A stretch of 64,000 nucleotides of DNA from positions 1,674,001 to 1,738,000 of the forward strand of contig JAHLEZ010000014.1 of the NCBI GenBank assembly GCA_020726505.1, written 5' to 3'. The notes beneath the pieces were generated by a model. It made no database searches, had not been told where the DNA came from, and saw only the letters and a list, made by a program, of their open reading frames with translations. The position numbers and the translations under genes were made by a program. Every line of letters begins with the position of its first letter. Within the stretch, counting starts at the first letter, position 1. Source of the DNA: Leptodontidium sp. MPI-SDFR-AT-0119 (Eukaryota > Ascomycota > Leotiomycetes > Helotiales > Leptodontidiaceae). Below are positions 35,151 to 47,047 of this stretch, one piece after another.

Positions 35151-38100
35151 AGAACTTCAATTGCCCAACGATCCAGTTAGCAATGGCAACGTGTGAGGTG
35201 ATAAATCCTGGTACAGTACACAAACACTCCTCTAAGACAGCTCATTATAATATTCTGATATGAATGACTTGCTCGTATTTAAACTTTATAGTTTGGAGTG
35301 GAACTCTGTACAAGACATATGGGACGGATCCTAGCCTTCCACCAGTCTGATAGTTTGCTTGGGTATGGCGAAGTTCCCCATAAACCGGGCTCCGGGAGTT
35401 TAGTCACCGAGAGTGTAGAATTCTAATCCCAGATTTTGCGCAACAATGAAGACAGAAGGATGTTAGCCCGGGCGACTTAGTTGTCAGGACTCGGGCTTTT
35501 CGCATTTCTCGGTTTACTATGCTTCCACAATACTCCACTAGTCTACAGTATGGAGCAGAGCCGCTGAGCTAGAACAAAAAATACTACTTCTGCCGCATTT
35601 ACAGCCGTTTGTCAACCTTGTTTGGCAGCAGATTTTTGCTTTAAGAGGATCAAGTGTCGCGTGAGGATGAATTTATGGAATTTTATGAGACTTACCAAAT
35701 ATCACTGAATTGCATCATCACTTTCAAAAAAGAAGAAAATAGAACCCCCCCCCCACCATTAGTCCATCACTGATTCAAGATCCATCCGTGTTGGAATTAT
35801 ATGATTAAATCGTTGTTGAGTCAGGTCCAAGCTTGCTTATACTGTATAGCATCTGCTAGGCCTTCAGTTTGTGGATTTCGTTTGGAAGATTGAGCTTTGG
35901 TCCACGTTTAGGTATTTGCAAAACAAGAAATATACGTTGAGTGAGGATGGGGATGATAGTGGGAGGGCGAAGGCGTCTGGTTGGGTGTCTGATGAAGAGG
36001 GTTGGAGTAAGGGTGTCGAAGTTGAGGGCAAGGGGGATGTGACGCGGGGGATTATAATGTGTTTTAGATGTGCCTAAGAGATTGTGAGGGAACGGTTGAG
36101 CTGCATTCTAGTGATATGGACTCAACGATAGCGAGAGACACATGGATGTCAGATTTCCTAACCTTAACACTTGCTCATTCTGATTTCCTTACTACTTTCC
36201 ACGAGACGCCAATTGAAGAACTCGTACCAGTGCATATGATCAAAGTAAGATCATCGCCGGTCTCTACCTATATCGGATCAGACATATTCAATGTTCAGTT
36301 GGCTAATGTGATAGTGTTCATGCCAATTCTCCTACACATCAACCCCCTACCCCCAGCGCCAAAACACTCCAAGCTATCAACCTCATATAGAACCTAAGGA
36401 TATCTCCACAGCAACTAAACAGACACAAAACATTCCTACCCCGCAACGCCAACACCAGAAAATAGCGGAGAATGTTCCGTCTGGAACCCCTCCCTCCCTC
36501 GTCAACCCCTCGGCAAGGTCAAGCCCAAGCTCAAGCCCAAACCTAAACACACATTAGCGAAGCCCCCCTAATCCAAGCGACCCTATCCCATCTCCCCATC
36601 TCAACTAAACACCCGACAACCATATCTTAAAGATGGTATCTTATATGTCTCTAAACCTAAAATTGACATTGCATATGCATAGGGTACATTTTCATGCATG
36701 TCATTCTCGATATCGAGGTTGTTCGTTTGAAAAAGTTTCTGCTCTTCTTCTTCGTTGTAAAGTGGGATGAGGGATGCGATGTGCAGTTATGCGGTGAAGG
36801 TGGAGAAATGGTTACCTAGTGATGGATTGGGATATTGCAACGAGCCAATCATCATTACATGTTTTTTTTTCTGCAGTACAGGTAAAGATCGCCTGGAAGT
36901 GAGCAAGAAGAAGAAAGAAGATTACTAATACAATAGAGAGAGGGGTATCTTATTTACCTTTGCTTCCTAAATCACCTACACATCACAGGGAAAACAAGAA
37001 ACTCGATGTCGCCAACTACCTAGTTCTCTTTAGCTAACTTTCACACCTGCCAAAATTTCCTTATCCCAGCTCATCATAGATGGAGTACAAACGGCCTCCT
37101 CTACGGAGTACTTATAGTAGAATTGCAATTCCATATATACCTACTTGCCAAAACACGCAATCGTGGCTGCGGCAACAGCAAACCCCACCACATGCATATC
37201 AAGAATCTGCACATGTGGGATCCGGTACGTACCTCCGGCACCTAGCTAGTCAGAATACCCAATCAGGATGCCCATTTCCATGCAACAGCAAAACACTTGC
37301 AGGAGTCTAGGCTCTCCTTATGATATTGGCTGGTTTTCACTTTTCGTTTTCAGCTTCTGCAGTGGGTTGGAGAATGCCTCGATACTAAATAAAGGATCTA
37401 GTTTATTATAAGGCTACCGTTGGTTTGATTCCGATTCTAATGTGATGTGATTTGAGGAGATTCACAGCAGCCAGTTACACGAGAACAAGTCTTCGTCTTC
37501 GCCTAGCCTTCTCAGCTAGGTGGTTGTCCACAAGATTGGGGAACCCCGAAAATCATACCATCCACTCATCCATCCATGTTCCAAACCCAAAAATCGGACT
37601 GTAGATATTTGAGCTGCTTGCTTGGTTTGCTTTGTGGCATATTTTCTGTTTGGTCTTCCTAATCTGTCGTAGACTCTCATCTCATCTCGTCTCATTATAA
37701 ACTAAAAGCGTACGTCGTACAAGAATGGTCATTTACTCATTCATGATCATCCAAATCCATCCATCCATTGATCCTATCCATCCATCATATACAACCGCCC
37801 AAAACATGGGTTGTCTGATTAGAAAACATCCCCTGAAAATCGTATCCAGTGACATTTTGCTTATCCTGGATATCTCACTCGCTGCCGCCCCCAAGATTCC
37901 ATGCGCATGTCACATCTTCTTCACTTTCATTTCCAATCCATTATTCTGCGGCTATGTCCCTCAGTCAAATATGGGCATATCGGCTTCCTTCCACACCTTT
38001 TCCCAAAGTTCCCTGCCGCCGCTATGCTTGACGTGATTGAGATTCCGTAGTTGCTTCAAAGTGATGTTCTGTCTCCTCGAGACGACATGGAAGCAGAATA

Positions 38101-38165
38101 TGGAAATTCGATAATCGTCATCGCGATCTGTGGCCCGTAAATTGATACTGGCAAATGAGATTTCG
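35151..38165. other. gene-poor 3-kb stretch
   Basis: No gene is recognised. It has a run of ten C at 35745-35754. The 68-codon frame 35871-36077 and the 109-codon frame 36068-36397 lack support. AT-rich blocks alternate with short C-rich ones. Confidence 0.45.
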
Positions 38166-39477
38166 TCACTCAATAACCATCTTTCGTTGCCCGCCTACCA
38201 TTGTCCATCCCAATGCTCGTAATGCATCTTTGTCGTTTGCTCGGATTATCGTGCAGGCTGGTAACATGGGGTTGTGTGGATCGACGTGTGATGCGTCTTT
38301 AGCGGCTTGTTCTATTGCGTCCATTTCCTCTTTACAGTCCTGTTGATCGAGTGGGCATACCACAATTGGTTGCCTCAAGACAATGTCTCTTGCTGCGGAC
38401 ATATGTGCCTATTTGTGTTAGAGAGAAAATATGAATCTAGACGGTGCAAAATACCTTGATTATCAGGAAGAACTCAATCTTGTAAAGAGTTCCTGTGGTG
38501 GTGAACGAATTGACCCCATACATTGGAAACGCAGCCTTTCCACGCCGAATGATTCCCTCTGGATCTCGCAATTCCTTTGACGGAAACACAAGGCCTAGAT
38601 TTGTAAAGTAGCCAGCTTCCGGCATCCTCACTCCGACCGTCTGTGTATGCTTCGCTATCCGATTGACCTTCTTCGTTGGCTCATCTCCCTCGGGGTTGTA
38701 TGTAATTTCCTCTTCTATCCCAATCGTGATCTTCTGAATTGTGACCTTTTTCGCCTTGCTCATCCAATCCGGATTTGGCGACAGCTTTATGTAGACGCTC
38801 ACAGGGTCCAAGGGGCCATAGGACCAACGGGGGTAACGATATGCCCAAAGTAACCAAATGATCTGAAGTTTTCTCCGCAGCTTCTGGCCGGTTGTACATT
38901 CCAAATGTCGAAAGGGTATCGTATCTCTGTATTGGTACTGGAAATGCGAATTTCTTTTGCTCCTGGCCTTGCTGAACCGTCACTACCAACTCATAGAATG
39001 TCTCTGCGGTCCGACTCGGAAGCTGTAATGAAGCTGGAGGTATCCGTCTATTCGTTTCCTCCCCTCCTCTCCCAAAAGGTATGAACAGTACGAAGGGCAA
39101 GTCCATCAGCACCACACTCTCTGATTCCTTCCCAGCCGGACATCGGAACAGCAGCAGCTCTTTCCCCACCACATCCGTAGTTTCCCTTCTCGGCGTTCCC
39201 AGGTGTTTCTTCGCTATTGACTCGGCAGAGGGATGGATCGTTTCTCGCCTTTGTAAACAGATTCGAACCAAAGATATGGCCACAGGCGCAGAAATGCCAG
39301 TGAGGGGTCTAATCTCCACCTTGCCTTCTATGCGAGGCTGAGAGCATTACGGTTAGCACAAGCGCAATTGAAGGCCATAACAACAAAAGCATAGCTTACA
39401 AGAGTCGCAGAGATCCCGGGGTATCCCACGAGGAAATTGCTATTTGGCGGCCCCGAGACTCTGACAAAGGCAGCCAT
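38166..39477 (-). CDS. arrestin-like (LDB19-type) protein; one-base frame break
   Basis: Three minus-strand exons: 39477-39400, 39337-38455 and 38408-38166 (introns 62 and 46 nt). Together they would encode about 400 residues. The N-terminus GYPGISATLPRIEGKVEIRP starts an arrestin-like beta-sandwich. Later landmarks are LPFVLFIPFG, TFYELVVTVQQG, then RWSYGPLDPVSVYIKLSPN, KKVTIQKITIGIEEEITYN, and a C-terminal part with RDIVLRQPIVVCPLDQ and ASHVDPHNPML. Such alpha-arrestins are adaptors that recruit Rsp5-type ubiquitin ligase to membrane transporters. The middle exon is 883 nt, one base more than a multiple of three. Continuity of the fold requires a change of frame at a five-base homopolymer (38829-38833, C5 on the coding strand). 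Because both sides are well preserved, a read or assembly error is likelier than real decay. Confidence 0.72.
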
Positions 39478-40176
39478 CTTGTCTCGGGCTCACGCTGGCG
39501 CCACAGCGCGTGTTTGCGCCAAGTTGGTAGAAGTCTTGACGGGACCAGGTTTGTTTTATCGTAATCTGGAGAGCATATGGGTCGTGATGCTAGGGTCGAG
39601 CTGGGTGGTGCAGAGGGAGAAGGCGGTCGGGTTGGGGGAGAGCTCGTCGTCACCAATAAGCAAGGCTCAGCCGCCTTGTTGATGCTGTGCTGTGCTTGGC
39701 CTCGGATGAGATGGGAGGTATCGAGGTATCGAGGGGTTATCGTCGTCAAGCGCTTAGAGGTGGCGGGATGGCAGGGTGGATGGCGAGAGGAATTGCATGA
39801 AGTGAGGCTCAACAGTGCCAGGCTGGCTATTGAATCATTGCAATGCAGAACAGAACAGTCCCCACGAGCCTTTGTTGTGTTTGCGCGGGAAGAGATGAGG
39901 AGAGTTCCAGCCAGCTGCCAAAGCAGGGATATCGCTTATGGTGCGCTGCGCTGCCTTGGATGGCACTTCACCATCCATTCACGTTCAGCCTTTGGATCAG
40001 CTCAGGTTCAGGCTGTTTTTGCCCGAGACCGCGCCAACAGATTAGCGCTTCCACTCCACTGCCAGAGGCGGGGCCGCTCCGCTCTGCTCTGTTTACACTT
40101 CCGCGATCCTTCAGCCCTACGACATTCCTTCCTCGGCTTCCAGCAATGCGAAATTCCAACACCGCGCGCATTCAAC
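39478..40176. promoter_or_regulatory. divergent promoter region arrestin-like / cyclophilin
   Basis: A 699-base spacer between two divergent starts. A long open frame across it (39577-40290) overlaps the true cyclophilin start in another frame and is rejected as a gene. Confidence 0.5.
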
Positions 40177-40711
40177 ATGTCTGTCACTTTACATACAAAC
40201 CTCGGTGATATCAAGGTGGAGGTCTTTTGTGAGAGTGTACCAAAGACAGCAGAGGTGAGTAATCCGCAGAGCTCTGTTGCGCAAATCTAACCATCCTCAG
40301 AACTTTCTTGCTCTATGCGCCTCGGGCTATTACGATGGCTCTGCCTTTCACCGACTCATTCCAAGCTTCATGATTCAAACCGGAGCTCCTCCCTCTCTAC
40401 CCAAAGGAGGTGTATCGATATGGGAAGAGCCCTTCGAAGATGAGATCCGACCGACCTTACGACACAATGCTCGGGGAATAGTTAGCATGGCGAACAAGGG
40501 GCCAGGAACGAATGGCAGTCAGTTCTTCTTCTGTTTTGACAAAGCGCCGCATTTGGATGGGAAGAATACGGTGTTTGGGCATGTTCTGGGAGATGATAGC
40601 ATGGCGACTTTGGCTAAGATGGAGAAGGTTGAGGTGGATAAGAAGAATCGACCGAAGGAGCAGATCAAGATTGAGAGTATAACGATGCATGCGAATCCAT
40701 TGGCAGGTTGA
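40177..40711 (+). CDS. cyp10: cyclophilin-type peptidyl-prolyl isomerase (PPIL3-like)
   Basis: Two exons (40177-40254 and 40301-40711) with a 46-nt intron give 162 residues, the usual length for PPIL3/Cyp10. The N-terminus MSVTLHTNLGDIKVEVFCE is diagnostic of this subgroup. Active-site motifs follow: FHRLIPSFMIQTG (Arg, Phe, Met, Gln in place), then MANKGPGTNGSQFFF and HLDGKNTVFGHV, where the Trp of cyclophilin A is His. PPIL3-type cyclophilins are found with the spliceosome. The TGAPPSLPKGG loop differs from the common GDPTGTGKGG form, so substrate fit there may be altered. There is no signal peptide; nuclear or cytosolic location is expected. Confidence 0.85.
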
Positions 40712-41630
40712 AGGGAGGATGGATAGTAGACACAATTGCTAGGGAAGTCTTTCGGATGAGGACATGCCCCAACCAGGGCAGGATGATACATGGCATCGGG
40801 GTTCTGGCTCTGCCCATTGCGAAATTGCCATGCCATTATACGGGCCATGAATTTGAGCCGACAAGGAAATTCATCAGAATCCGATATTACATGTATGAAA
40901 TAGGAAGTAGGAATTCCATACAATTCGGGTCGTTGGAGAAGCCCATGGACCAGATCCCCTGGCTCTGCAACGACCTAGACACCCCTGTTTAAAAATAAGA
41001 AGGGGAGAATTCTTTCAAAAATTATTGCAAGTATGTTCAGTAGGAGTGTATGTAGTACTTACCCGAACAAGCTCTGTGATAGGCTTTATGAGTTAAAAGG
41101 TGGTGATTTAGTGTCAATCCAGGGGAAGTGAAAGCTTTCAAGAAGAAACCAGGGCATCCTGCTAATTAATATGCTCTTCCAACCATCCATCCACCTTCCT
41201 GTCTCCAGAGCAGCAACGGCCAGTCCGCTGCTTCTACCTTCATGTAGTAGAAGGAAAGGATTAAATACTCTTCCACATAATCTGCCTTCTCTGCATACAT
41301 GCGAACCGCAATCAGGATCTGTGTTCCTGCAAGGACAGCTTTAGAAGTAAGTAGTTAAGAAGCAATTTTGCACACGCTGTATTTGAAGTAGGACTTTAAT
41401 ATACTTCTAATTCATAAAACAGAAAATTACTTGGGGACACTAACTGAATCTTGCATCAAAGCCATCGTAAAGTAGAGAAACCTGCCGCAAAAAGAGGTGG
41501 AGCCGGCAACGAATCAATGAAAATCAGCAAGTAATGGGATACTGTACGCCTTTGACACCACACATTCATGTTTCTCTACAGCCTCAGGTAATGCAGCCAG
41601 CGCCGGAGGCGCTGCGCTTTATTATCAAGG
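40712..41630. other. intergenic, no gene seen
   Basis: 3' flank of the cyclophilin gene and AT-rich spacer. No supported frame. Confidence 0.45.
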
Positions 41631-41703
41631 TAGGTTTGTCCTGCAAAGGAACCCAAACGATCCGCAGTCATTCGTGGCGCAGGTGAGAATCCTGCGGCTT
41701 TGC
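41631..41703 (+). repeat. inverted, mutated copy of the 3' half of tRNA-Leu
   Basis: From 41631 a stretch of 54 bases is identical to the tRNA-Leu gene read from its anticodon loop through the intron to the T-arm (opposite strand at 41.95-42.02 kb). It continues with few changes through the acceptor end. The T-loop differs (GGTGAGAATCC instead of GGTTCGAATCC), which breaks the internal B-box, and the acceptor end is altered (GGCTTTG for GGCTCTC). The 5' half is only vaguely similar (AGGCGCTG at 41607-41614). It is therefore a tRNA-derived pseudo-copy. Copy and gene form an inverted repeat with a loop of about 250 bases. Confidence 0.85.
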
Positions 41704-41947
41704 TTTCTTTTACTCAAGTAATAAAGAAAAGCAAACCAGCTCTACCAAGTTACATAACAATGGGGCCTTCTTCACAACAGAACAAAGGGGTACCCAACAA
41801 AGAAGTGTGTAACGAAGGGAGCACGGGGGCAGGGCGGTCTACCTAGGTCTCGCTTAGCGCCCATCACCTCACTTCTTCGAAACTTCAAACCGTCATAAAT
41901 CTACCAGATATAAAGCAAAAAAGATCAAAAACTTTGCAAAAGAAAGT

Positions 41948-42053
41948 TGAGAGCCGCAGGATTCGAACCTGCGCCACGAATGACTGCGGATCGTTTGGGT
42001 TCCTTTGCAGGACAAACCTAAACACAGCGCCTTAACCACTCGGCCAGACTCCC
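41948..42053 (-). tRNA. tRNA-Leu (anticodon UAG) with 27-nt intron
   Basis: On the minus strand from 42053, the acceptor arm GGGAGTC pairs with GGCTCTC (two G-U), followed by U8-G9 and a D-arm GCC..GGC with GAGTGGTTAAGGC. The anticodon stem CTGTG pairs with CGCAG, and the loop TTTAGG-C carries anticodon TAG at 42020-42018. An intron (42016-41990) interrupts after position 37, as is canonical for nuclear tRNAs. A short variable arm (CA-TTCG-TG) and a T-arm GCAGG-TTCGAAT-CCTGC (B-box intact) follow, with discriminator A at 41948. Its intron would be removed by the endonuclease whose Sen54 subunit is encoded 3.6 kb away; the closeness is probably coincidence. The arms fold well by eye. Confidence 0.9.
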
Positions 42054-42969
42054 GAATTTGGTGATTTCTTAATCACGATGGAGAATTTTCCGTTATTTCG
42101 TATTATATCATAATTAGTGCCGTGGACTTCGAAAAGATGGACCTAGCCGATGATATCCGCTACTCGAGAAGCAGGTGCTAGGTGGGCTTGATGTGGGGGC
42201 CAAGTTCCATTTATTCTCTCCACCCCACTTTGCAAACCTCCTCGCTTAAGCCCTTTATTTGTATTGCCTTCCCACTTTAGAATGCCCCTGTGTATTGAGG
42301 ATTTTCCCAGACCATACTTGATTTATATCCTAGTACTTCACTTAGAATATCACGAAGAAACAACACTCAATGGATTCGTTTAACTCTAACCTGTTTGAGA
42401 CTTCAATGGGACTTTATTTAAATTCAAAGTCATACGCAGCGATGATGTGATTCTGGAGAAAGAGCAGATTCATTACAAATCTGATAAATATTGGATATCC
42501 TAAGCCCTTGGATAATCGATAAGTTGGCCCTCTTTTCCCCTCAAAGTTCTAGACATAACTTGTGACATTCAACATTTATTCTCGCTTGGGGTTGACAGCA
42601 GTAGATAGTTGATTTAAACGCAGAAAAATATATGTATATATATATATATGTATTCAAAGCTTCTGAATGGCTACGTGGTAGGCAACAAACATTAATGCAG
42701 AACTGAATTGCGACGTCTAAATCACACAATCATCCGTGCAACGTCCTCTTTAGTAGCCCAAACACTTCTTTCTTGGGGGCGTAGAAGTATGTATTATTTC
42801 CAAAGTGGGTATATTCTATCAGAGTCCAAAAAAAATCACCAAAACCAGGCTGCTACCAACAACGACGCCCCAACCCCCGAACACCAGAACAGTAGCAAAA
42901 GCAACGAGAGATCAACTGTAAACGCCTGTTTCCGGGTTCTCAACACTTCGCCAGAACACTACTCAACGA
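42054..42969. other. intergenic with (TA)n microsatellite
   Basis: AT-rich. A TA-dinucleotide run lies at about 42629-42651. No supported gene. Confidence 0.45.
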
Positions 42970-43687
42970 TTACCTGCCTGAAGATTGAGTGACGAGTTCC
43001 GCAATATCTCCAGGCCATGCCGACTGTCTCGCTTCCGCCATAAACACTTCCGAAGAGTTAGCCGAGCCTCCTACAAGTGTCACAAAAAAAAGTCGAAGAA
43101 CGAAAAAGAAAACTCACCAGCAGGATCTTTACTCAACCGCACAATACCCCTCTCATCTAACACCCTCAACGCATCCACAGTCCAAACAACACAATCATAG
43201 CCCTCCAACACTTCATTCCCCTCCCCTTCCCTTAACTTCCCCAAAACAACCTCTCTATTCTCCCTCCCAACAGGTACACCCTTCAAAATCTCCCTAATCC
43301 TATCCAATACCTCGTCGTGCTTATACGGATCAATCTCCCCTATTTTCTGGACATAGAGAAGTGACTGGGCCGCTGCGGGGTTCCGGGAGGGCCGTTCTCG
43401 GAAACTCCATTTGCCGGCTCGGGCGTGCTCTGTGAAGTTGTTTTTCGAAGGATCGGCTTCGGTGTCGTATTCGACGTGGAATAGGATACCGGAGATTGGG
43501 TTGTTGGGTGTGGATGGGTTGGTGCAGAGGATGCCGCGGTGCTGGAGATTGTTAGAAGGATGTCTCGCCTGGAATCAGAAAGTGGAAATTGACATACACA
43601 GTTGTCGACTTCAGGTCTGTTGAATGTCAAGTATATCGTATTGCCTACGATCTCCGCTGATCCAGGAGTCCTACTTGGAGGGATCAT
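42970..43687 (-). CDS. DUF6914-like fungal protein, unknown function
   Basis: Three minus-strand exons (43687-43598, 43541-43118, 43070-42970), introns 56 and 46 nt, 204 residues. The first exon encodes MIPPSRTPGS then TIYLTFNRPEVDNC. Exon 2 gives HRGILCTNPSTPNNPISG, LFHVEYDTEAD, KWSFRERPSRN, then SLLYVQKIGEID, the helix VLDRIREILKGVPVG, and YDCVVWTVDALRVLDERG. Exon 3 ends with a short polar tail (AWPGDIAELVTQ). This order (a beta strand with HWALL-like start, FHV, then C-x-W-T-x-D-AL) resembles the fungal DUF6914 group. No catalytic role is known to me. The first reading frame of exon 2 (Thr/Ala/Ser-rich) is a shadow of the spliced frame. Confidence 0.65.
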
Positions 43688-45643
43688 ATTGTTGATTTTT
43701 GGAAAGATAAGCTTTGAAGAATGCTTAGTCGTGGAGCCGAGTGGAAAGAAGAAGTATCCTCGAGCTTGGGGTACATTTTGACGGCCTTTATACCTAAGCC
43801 AGCGTCAACCCAGTCATGGGAAATGTTGGTAGGGAGTATATTCCAGTGATTCAAACGAGCTGTCGAGCTCGGGCAGACTCACATATTGATAGCAGCCGTG
43901 AATGCGACCTCCAACAACCTCGCGGGCGATTTCTTCCTTTCAAGTCCAAATTGAATGATAACAAGGTAAGAAGAGCAACGAAAGCAGGCGATCCCGGTGT
44001 TTTAGGTGCAAGGGTGGCTTGGTTCTCGCGAAGTCCTGGCCAATACCACACTGTTGGGTCATCACGTGACCTCAATCTCCTGCGTGATGCAAGCCCGTTG
44101 GAGTGTTTGTCCGGGGGAAGGTTCAAGCCATCGTCCCATCCATCCTTCAAATTCAAATCCCGTCGTCGCTTTGACCAGCAAGGGGTCTGCCTGTTGAGGC
44201 TCTCAGATGTTAAAGTTCGCCTTGATCGGCTCCAACGAATGCCCCCGTCTGCAGTAGGTGAACCACTAAAGACCGGAAGAGGATCAGAAGGCGTTGATTT
44301 TCACAATATTGAGCTAGTTTTGGTAACGCCCCCGTACTCGGAATCGTTCCCCGCCAGCCCATATGCATGGGAAGCACGAACTGGCGTTAACATTGTATCA
44401 TCTCCTTCAGCTGGGTTGGTGTTGCCGCCCTCAGACCCAAACGCGAAATACGACGGGATTGAGCAGGAATCTGTTGATGCCTGGCGGTAAAGGTTGCAGA
44501 AGGGCCGAGGGGAGTTTGGATAGGCTCTGGAGGCTGACATTGTAGGTCGATCGATATCAGTGGATTAACCATACTCCTGCTGTTCAGATGAATAGGTAGA
44601 GAAAGCATGGCTATTTTTCTAACAGGGCTGTCAGCTTAGGACTTTGGCAGACTCTAGCATAATTAAGCGGCACTGGGTCCTACCAAGTCTATTTACCCGG
44701 GAAATATACATGTCTTCAGAGATTTAGGGGACATTGATGCAGGCAAATAGCTCGTTGATGGCATTCGTACGTTGACCATATCCCGCTCGGACATCACACA
44801 ATCCAACTCTTCAGTGCTTTGCACCGCCAAAAGCTCAATGAAACGAAATAGATGTTGGATATTTCAAGGTTGGCCAGACCATTCCAGATCGCTCAGTGCA
44901 GCCCAATGCCATGTATTTGGGATTCTGTTGGCTTTTTGGATCTCCTGGGACACCCACCATCTTGGAATGCCTTCTGAAAGAAGGTAAATTTGCGGCGGGA
45001 TCTTGCAACCTCGTGTCTAGTTGGGTCACAGAGAACATACGTTGCGCCGGATACCCTGGTACACGGCCAATGGCTTGGAGAGGACATCTGGCTGCGAGAG
45101 GCTTTTGGCTTCCTATTGAAACCCAGTCTTTTTGATATCAAGCTCAAGACGAGTGTGATCCGAGAGTTGGACGGTGAATCCCCACGGTCTTGTAGAAAAT
45201 AATCAATAACAGAATGGACCATATCGACCGAAACGGATATCGATCATCGAATGCCTGGTTAGGATACATACATGATTTAACTTGTGAATGTCCAAAATAA
45301 TTTGAGGACTTAGCCGAGCTGCCAAACCGACATGAGCGTCGTCCAATCCATCGGGATATTTCATCTACCCATGTGGAATCTAGACACCAAGAGGATCATT
45401 ATATTGAAAACGACAACTTGAACGCACTGCCAGTTTGTAGATTTGCAGCCTTTCAATACCTAAGGACGAAGAAATACTTTGTATCACGAGGCTAGTATTA
45501 GTGTCAAAGACCAGCCTTTCGGGACATCTTCGGCTGTTCCTGGCACGGCCGCATCGTAAGGCTGGAGTCACAAAAAAGCTCTCAGTGTTGAATCTCGATC
45601 TCGAATTTGAACAAACAACCACAAACCACAACAACCCTCAAAG
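43688..45643. other. 2-kb stretch without a supported gene
   Basis: It includes a 224-codon open frame (43816-44490) with no recognisable motif and mixed composition, judged doubtful. The last 500 bases precede the SEN54 start and should hold its promoter. Confidence 0.4.
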
Positions 45644-47047
45644 ATGGCAGACGTCGACGAAGATGCAGCGCTTACTGCTGGTTACAATCAGCCAGCCGAA
45701 GACCACGATCCCGACGATGAGACCCAGGACTTTCGATTCCTCTCATTCCTGAACACCAAATCCGGTCAGCTTCCAAAGCGAGGAGAGAAGGACTTCGAAC
45801 CCCACGGCACAAAACACCAAGATAGCATATTGGAAGCTAGCAGGCAGGCTATGCACGATGCGCTGGCCTATACGAGAATACACACAGACAAGAATTACAA
45901 TCGGGGGTTCTACTATGGGGAGGAGGGGTTGAGTCGAGATGAAGCTATTACGAAGGATTGGGCGCAAGACTTGGATGATGACCATTGCGTCGTCTTGGAG
46001 ACAACAAAAGGGCCGATGTTCAAGGGGATGGGAAAGTGGCCAAAGGGAAAGGCTCGTCCGAGTTTGTGGCTATTGCCAGAAGAAGCTCTCTTTTTGGTTG
46101 AGCGGGGAAATCTGGATCTGTGGTGGCCAGGACGGTCATCTTTCAGAGGCGTTTATGAAGACCCTTCCGAAGACGAAGAGGAGGTCAACAAGATCTTGGA
46201 GGAGGAAGAGCGAGACGAAGGTATTCCCATGAGTTTGCAGGCTGCCTATTCAATATTCCTTGGCAATGATAGTGAGAGAGACAAAGTCAGTCTGGAGCGA
46301 TACACAGTCTATGCACATCTCAGACGGATGGGCTATATTGTATTGAGAGCTCCAGAATGGGATCCAAGCAAGCCAGGCGAGACACCAAATTTCGAAAACA
46401 TTCCCTGGCAAGAGTCGAGTATTTTCAACCGGCTTTTTGGAAAGTTCTTCGCCGACAACAACGAAGTTGAGCACTCTGCATACGGTCCTCTGGTGAAGCC
46501 AGGAATGTACCGATCATACAATTCAATCTACAAACAAATCGCCATCATCCCAAGACACAAGCCATCGCCAGTACCATCGAACCCTGCGCAGCCACCCGAA
46601 GATCCTTATCGGGTGGTATTTCACCTATGGAAGCCCAGCAGAATCCCCACATTTGCCAAAAGCAACCCTGGCATCCCAGACTTCCGGGTTGCCGTTGTGG
46701 ATGCACGATCAAGCTCTGTGCCATCGCTAACGGACGTTGTCTCTCTACTGGAAAGCACGCCGTGGGATCCTCCCAACCCGACACTGCCGGGTTTCAAAGG
46801 GCCTGCAAATATTTATCCAAGAGTGAAGCATGGCTGGCGTAACGTGGTCTTGGCGGTCATTGACCAGGGCGTTATTAGCTACTTGCGACTTGGCGAGGTT
46901 GCCTTTGGAGAGGAGAAGCTGTACGAGCGATTTGATCAGGGAACTAGCCCATGGCGTGGAAAGAATCCTGGCGGTGGACGTGGCAGAGGCGGTGCAAGAG
47001 GGAGAGGCAGAGGGAGAGGCAGAGGTAGAGGCAGAGGGGGCAAATAG
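45644..47047 (+). CDS. SEN54: tRNA-splicing endonuclease subunit Sen54
   Basis: Single-exon gene, 467 residues. The N-terminal Sen54 domain shows FLNTKSGQLPKRGEKDFEPH near residue 35, a helix with ALAYTRIHTDKN, and the signature RPSLWLLPEEALFLVERGNL at about residues 138-157. Then come MSLQAAYSIFL and ERYTVYAHLRRMGYIVLRAP at about 200-235. The C-terminal part has VVFHLWKPSR, then RVAVVDARSSS and RVKHGWRNVVLAVIDQGVISYLRL. Sen54 is the structural partner of the Sen2 nuclease subunit in the complex that cuts tRNA introns. The protein ends in an arginine-glycine tail of about 25 residues, not typical of the yeast protein, which suggests extra RNA binding or a target for arginine methylation. Confidence 0.9.
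   Translation: MADVDEDAALTAGYNQPAEDHDPDDETQDFRFLSFLNTKSGQLPKRGEKDFEPHGTKHQDSILEASRQAMHDALAYTRIHTDKNYNRGFYYGEEGLSRDEAITKDWAQDLDDDHCVVLETTKGPMFKGMGKWPKGKARPSLWLLPEEALFLVERGNLDLWWPGRSSFRGVYEDPSEDEEEVNKILEEEERDEGIPMSLQAAYSIFLGNDSERDKVSLERYTVYAHLRRMGYIVLRAPEWDPSKPGETPNFENIPWQESSIFNRLFGKFFADNNEVEHSAYGPLVKPGMYRSYNSIYKQIAIIPRHKPSPVPSNPAQPPEDPYRVVFHLWKPSRIPTFAKSNPGIPDFRVAVVDARSSSVPSLTDVVSLLESTPWDPPNPTLPGFKGPANIYPRVKHGWRNVVLAVIDQGVISYLRLGEVAFGEEKLYERFDQGTSPWRGKNPGGGRGRGGARGRGRGRGRGRGRGGK

Noticed and set aside
39577..40290. 237-codon plus-strand open frame
   Set aside because: It runs from the arrestin promoter side into the cyclophilin first exon in the wrong frame, and ends in its intron; no domain.
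42629..42651. TA-rich repeat as a functional element
   Set aside because: Simple microsatellite; nothing links it to an origin or promoter.
43816..44490. 224-codon plus-strand open frame
   Set aside because: No motif, no repeat of known families, irregular composition; could be real but cannot be supported.
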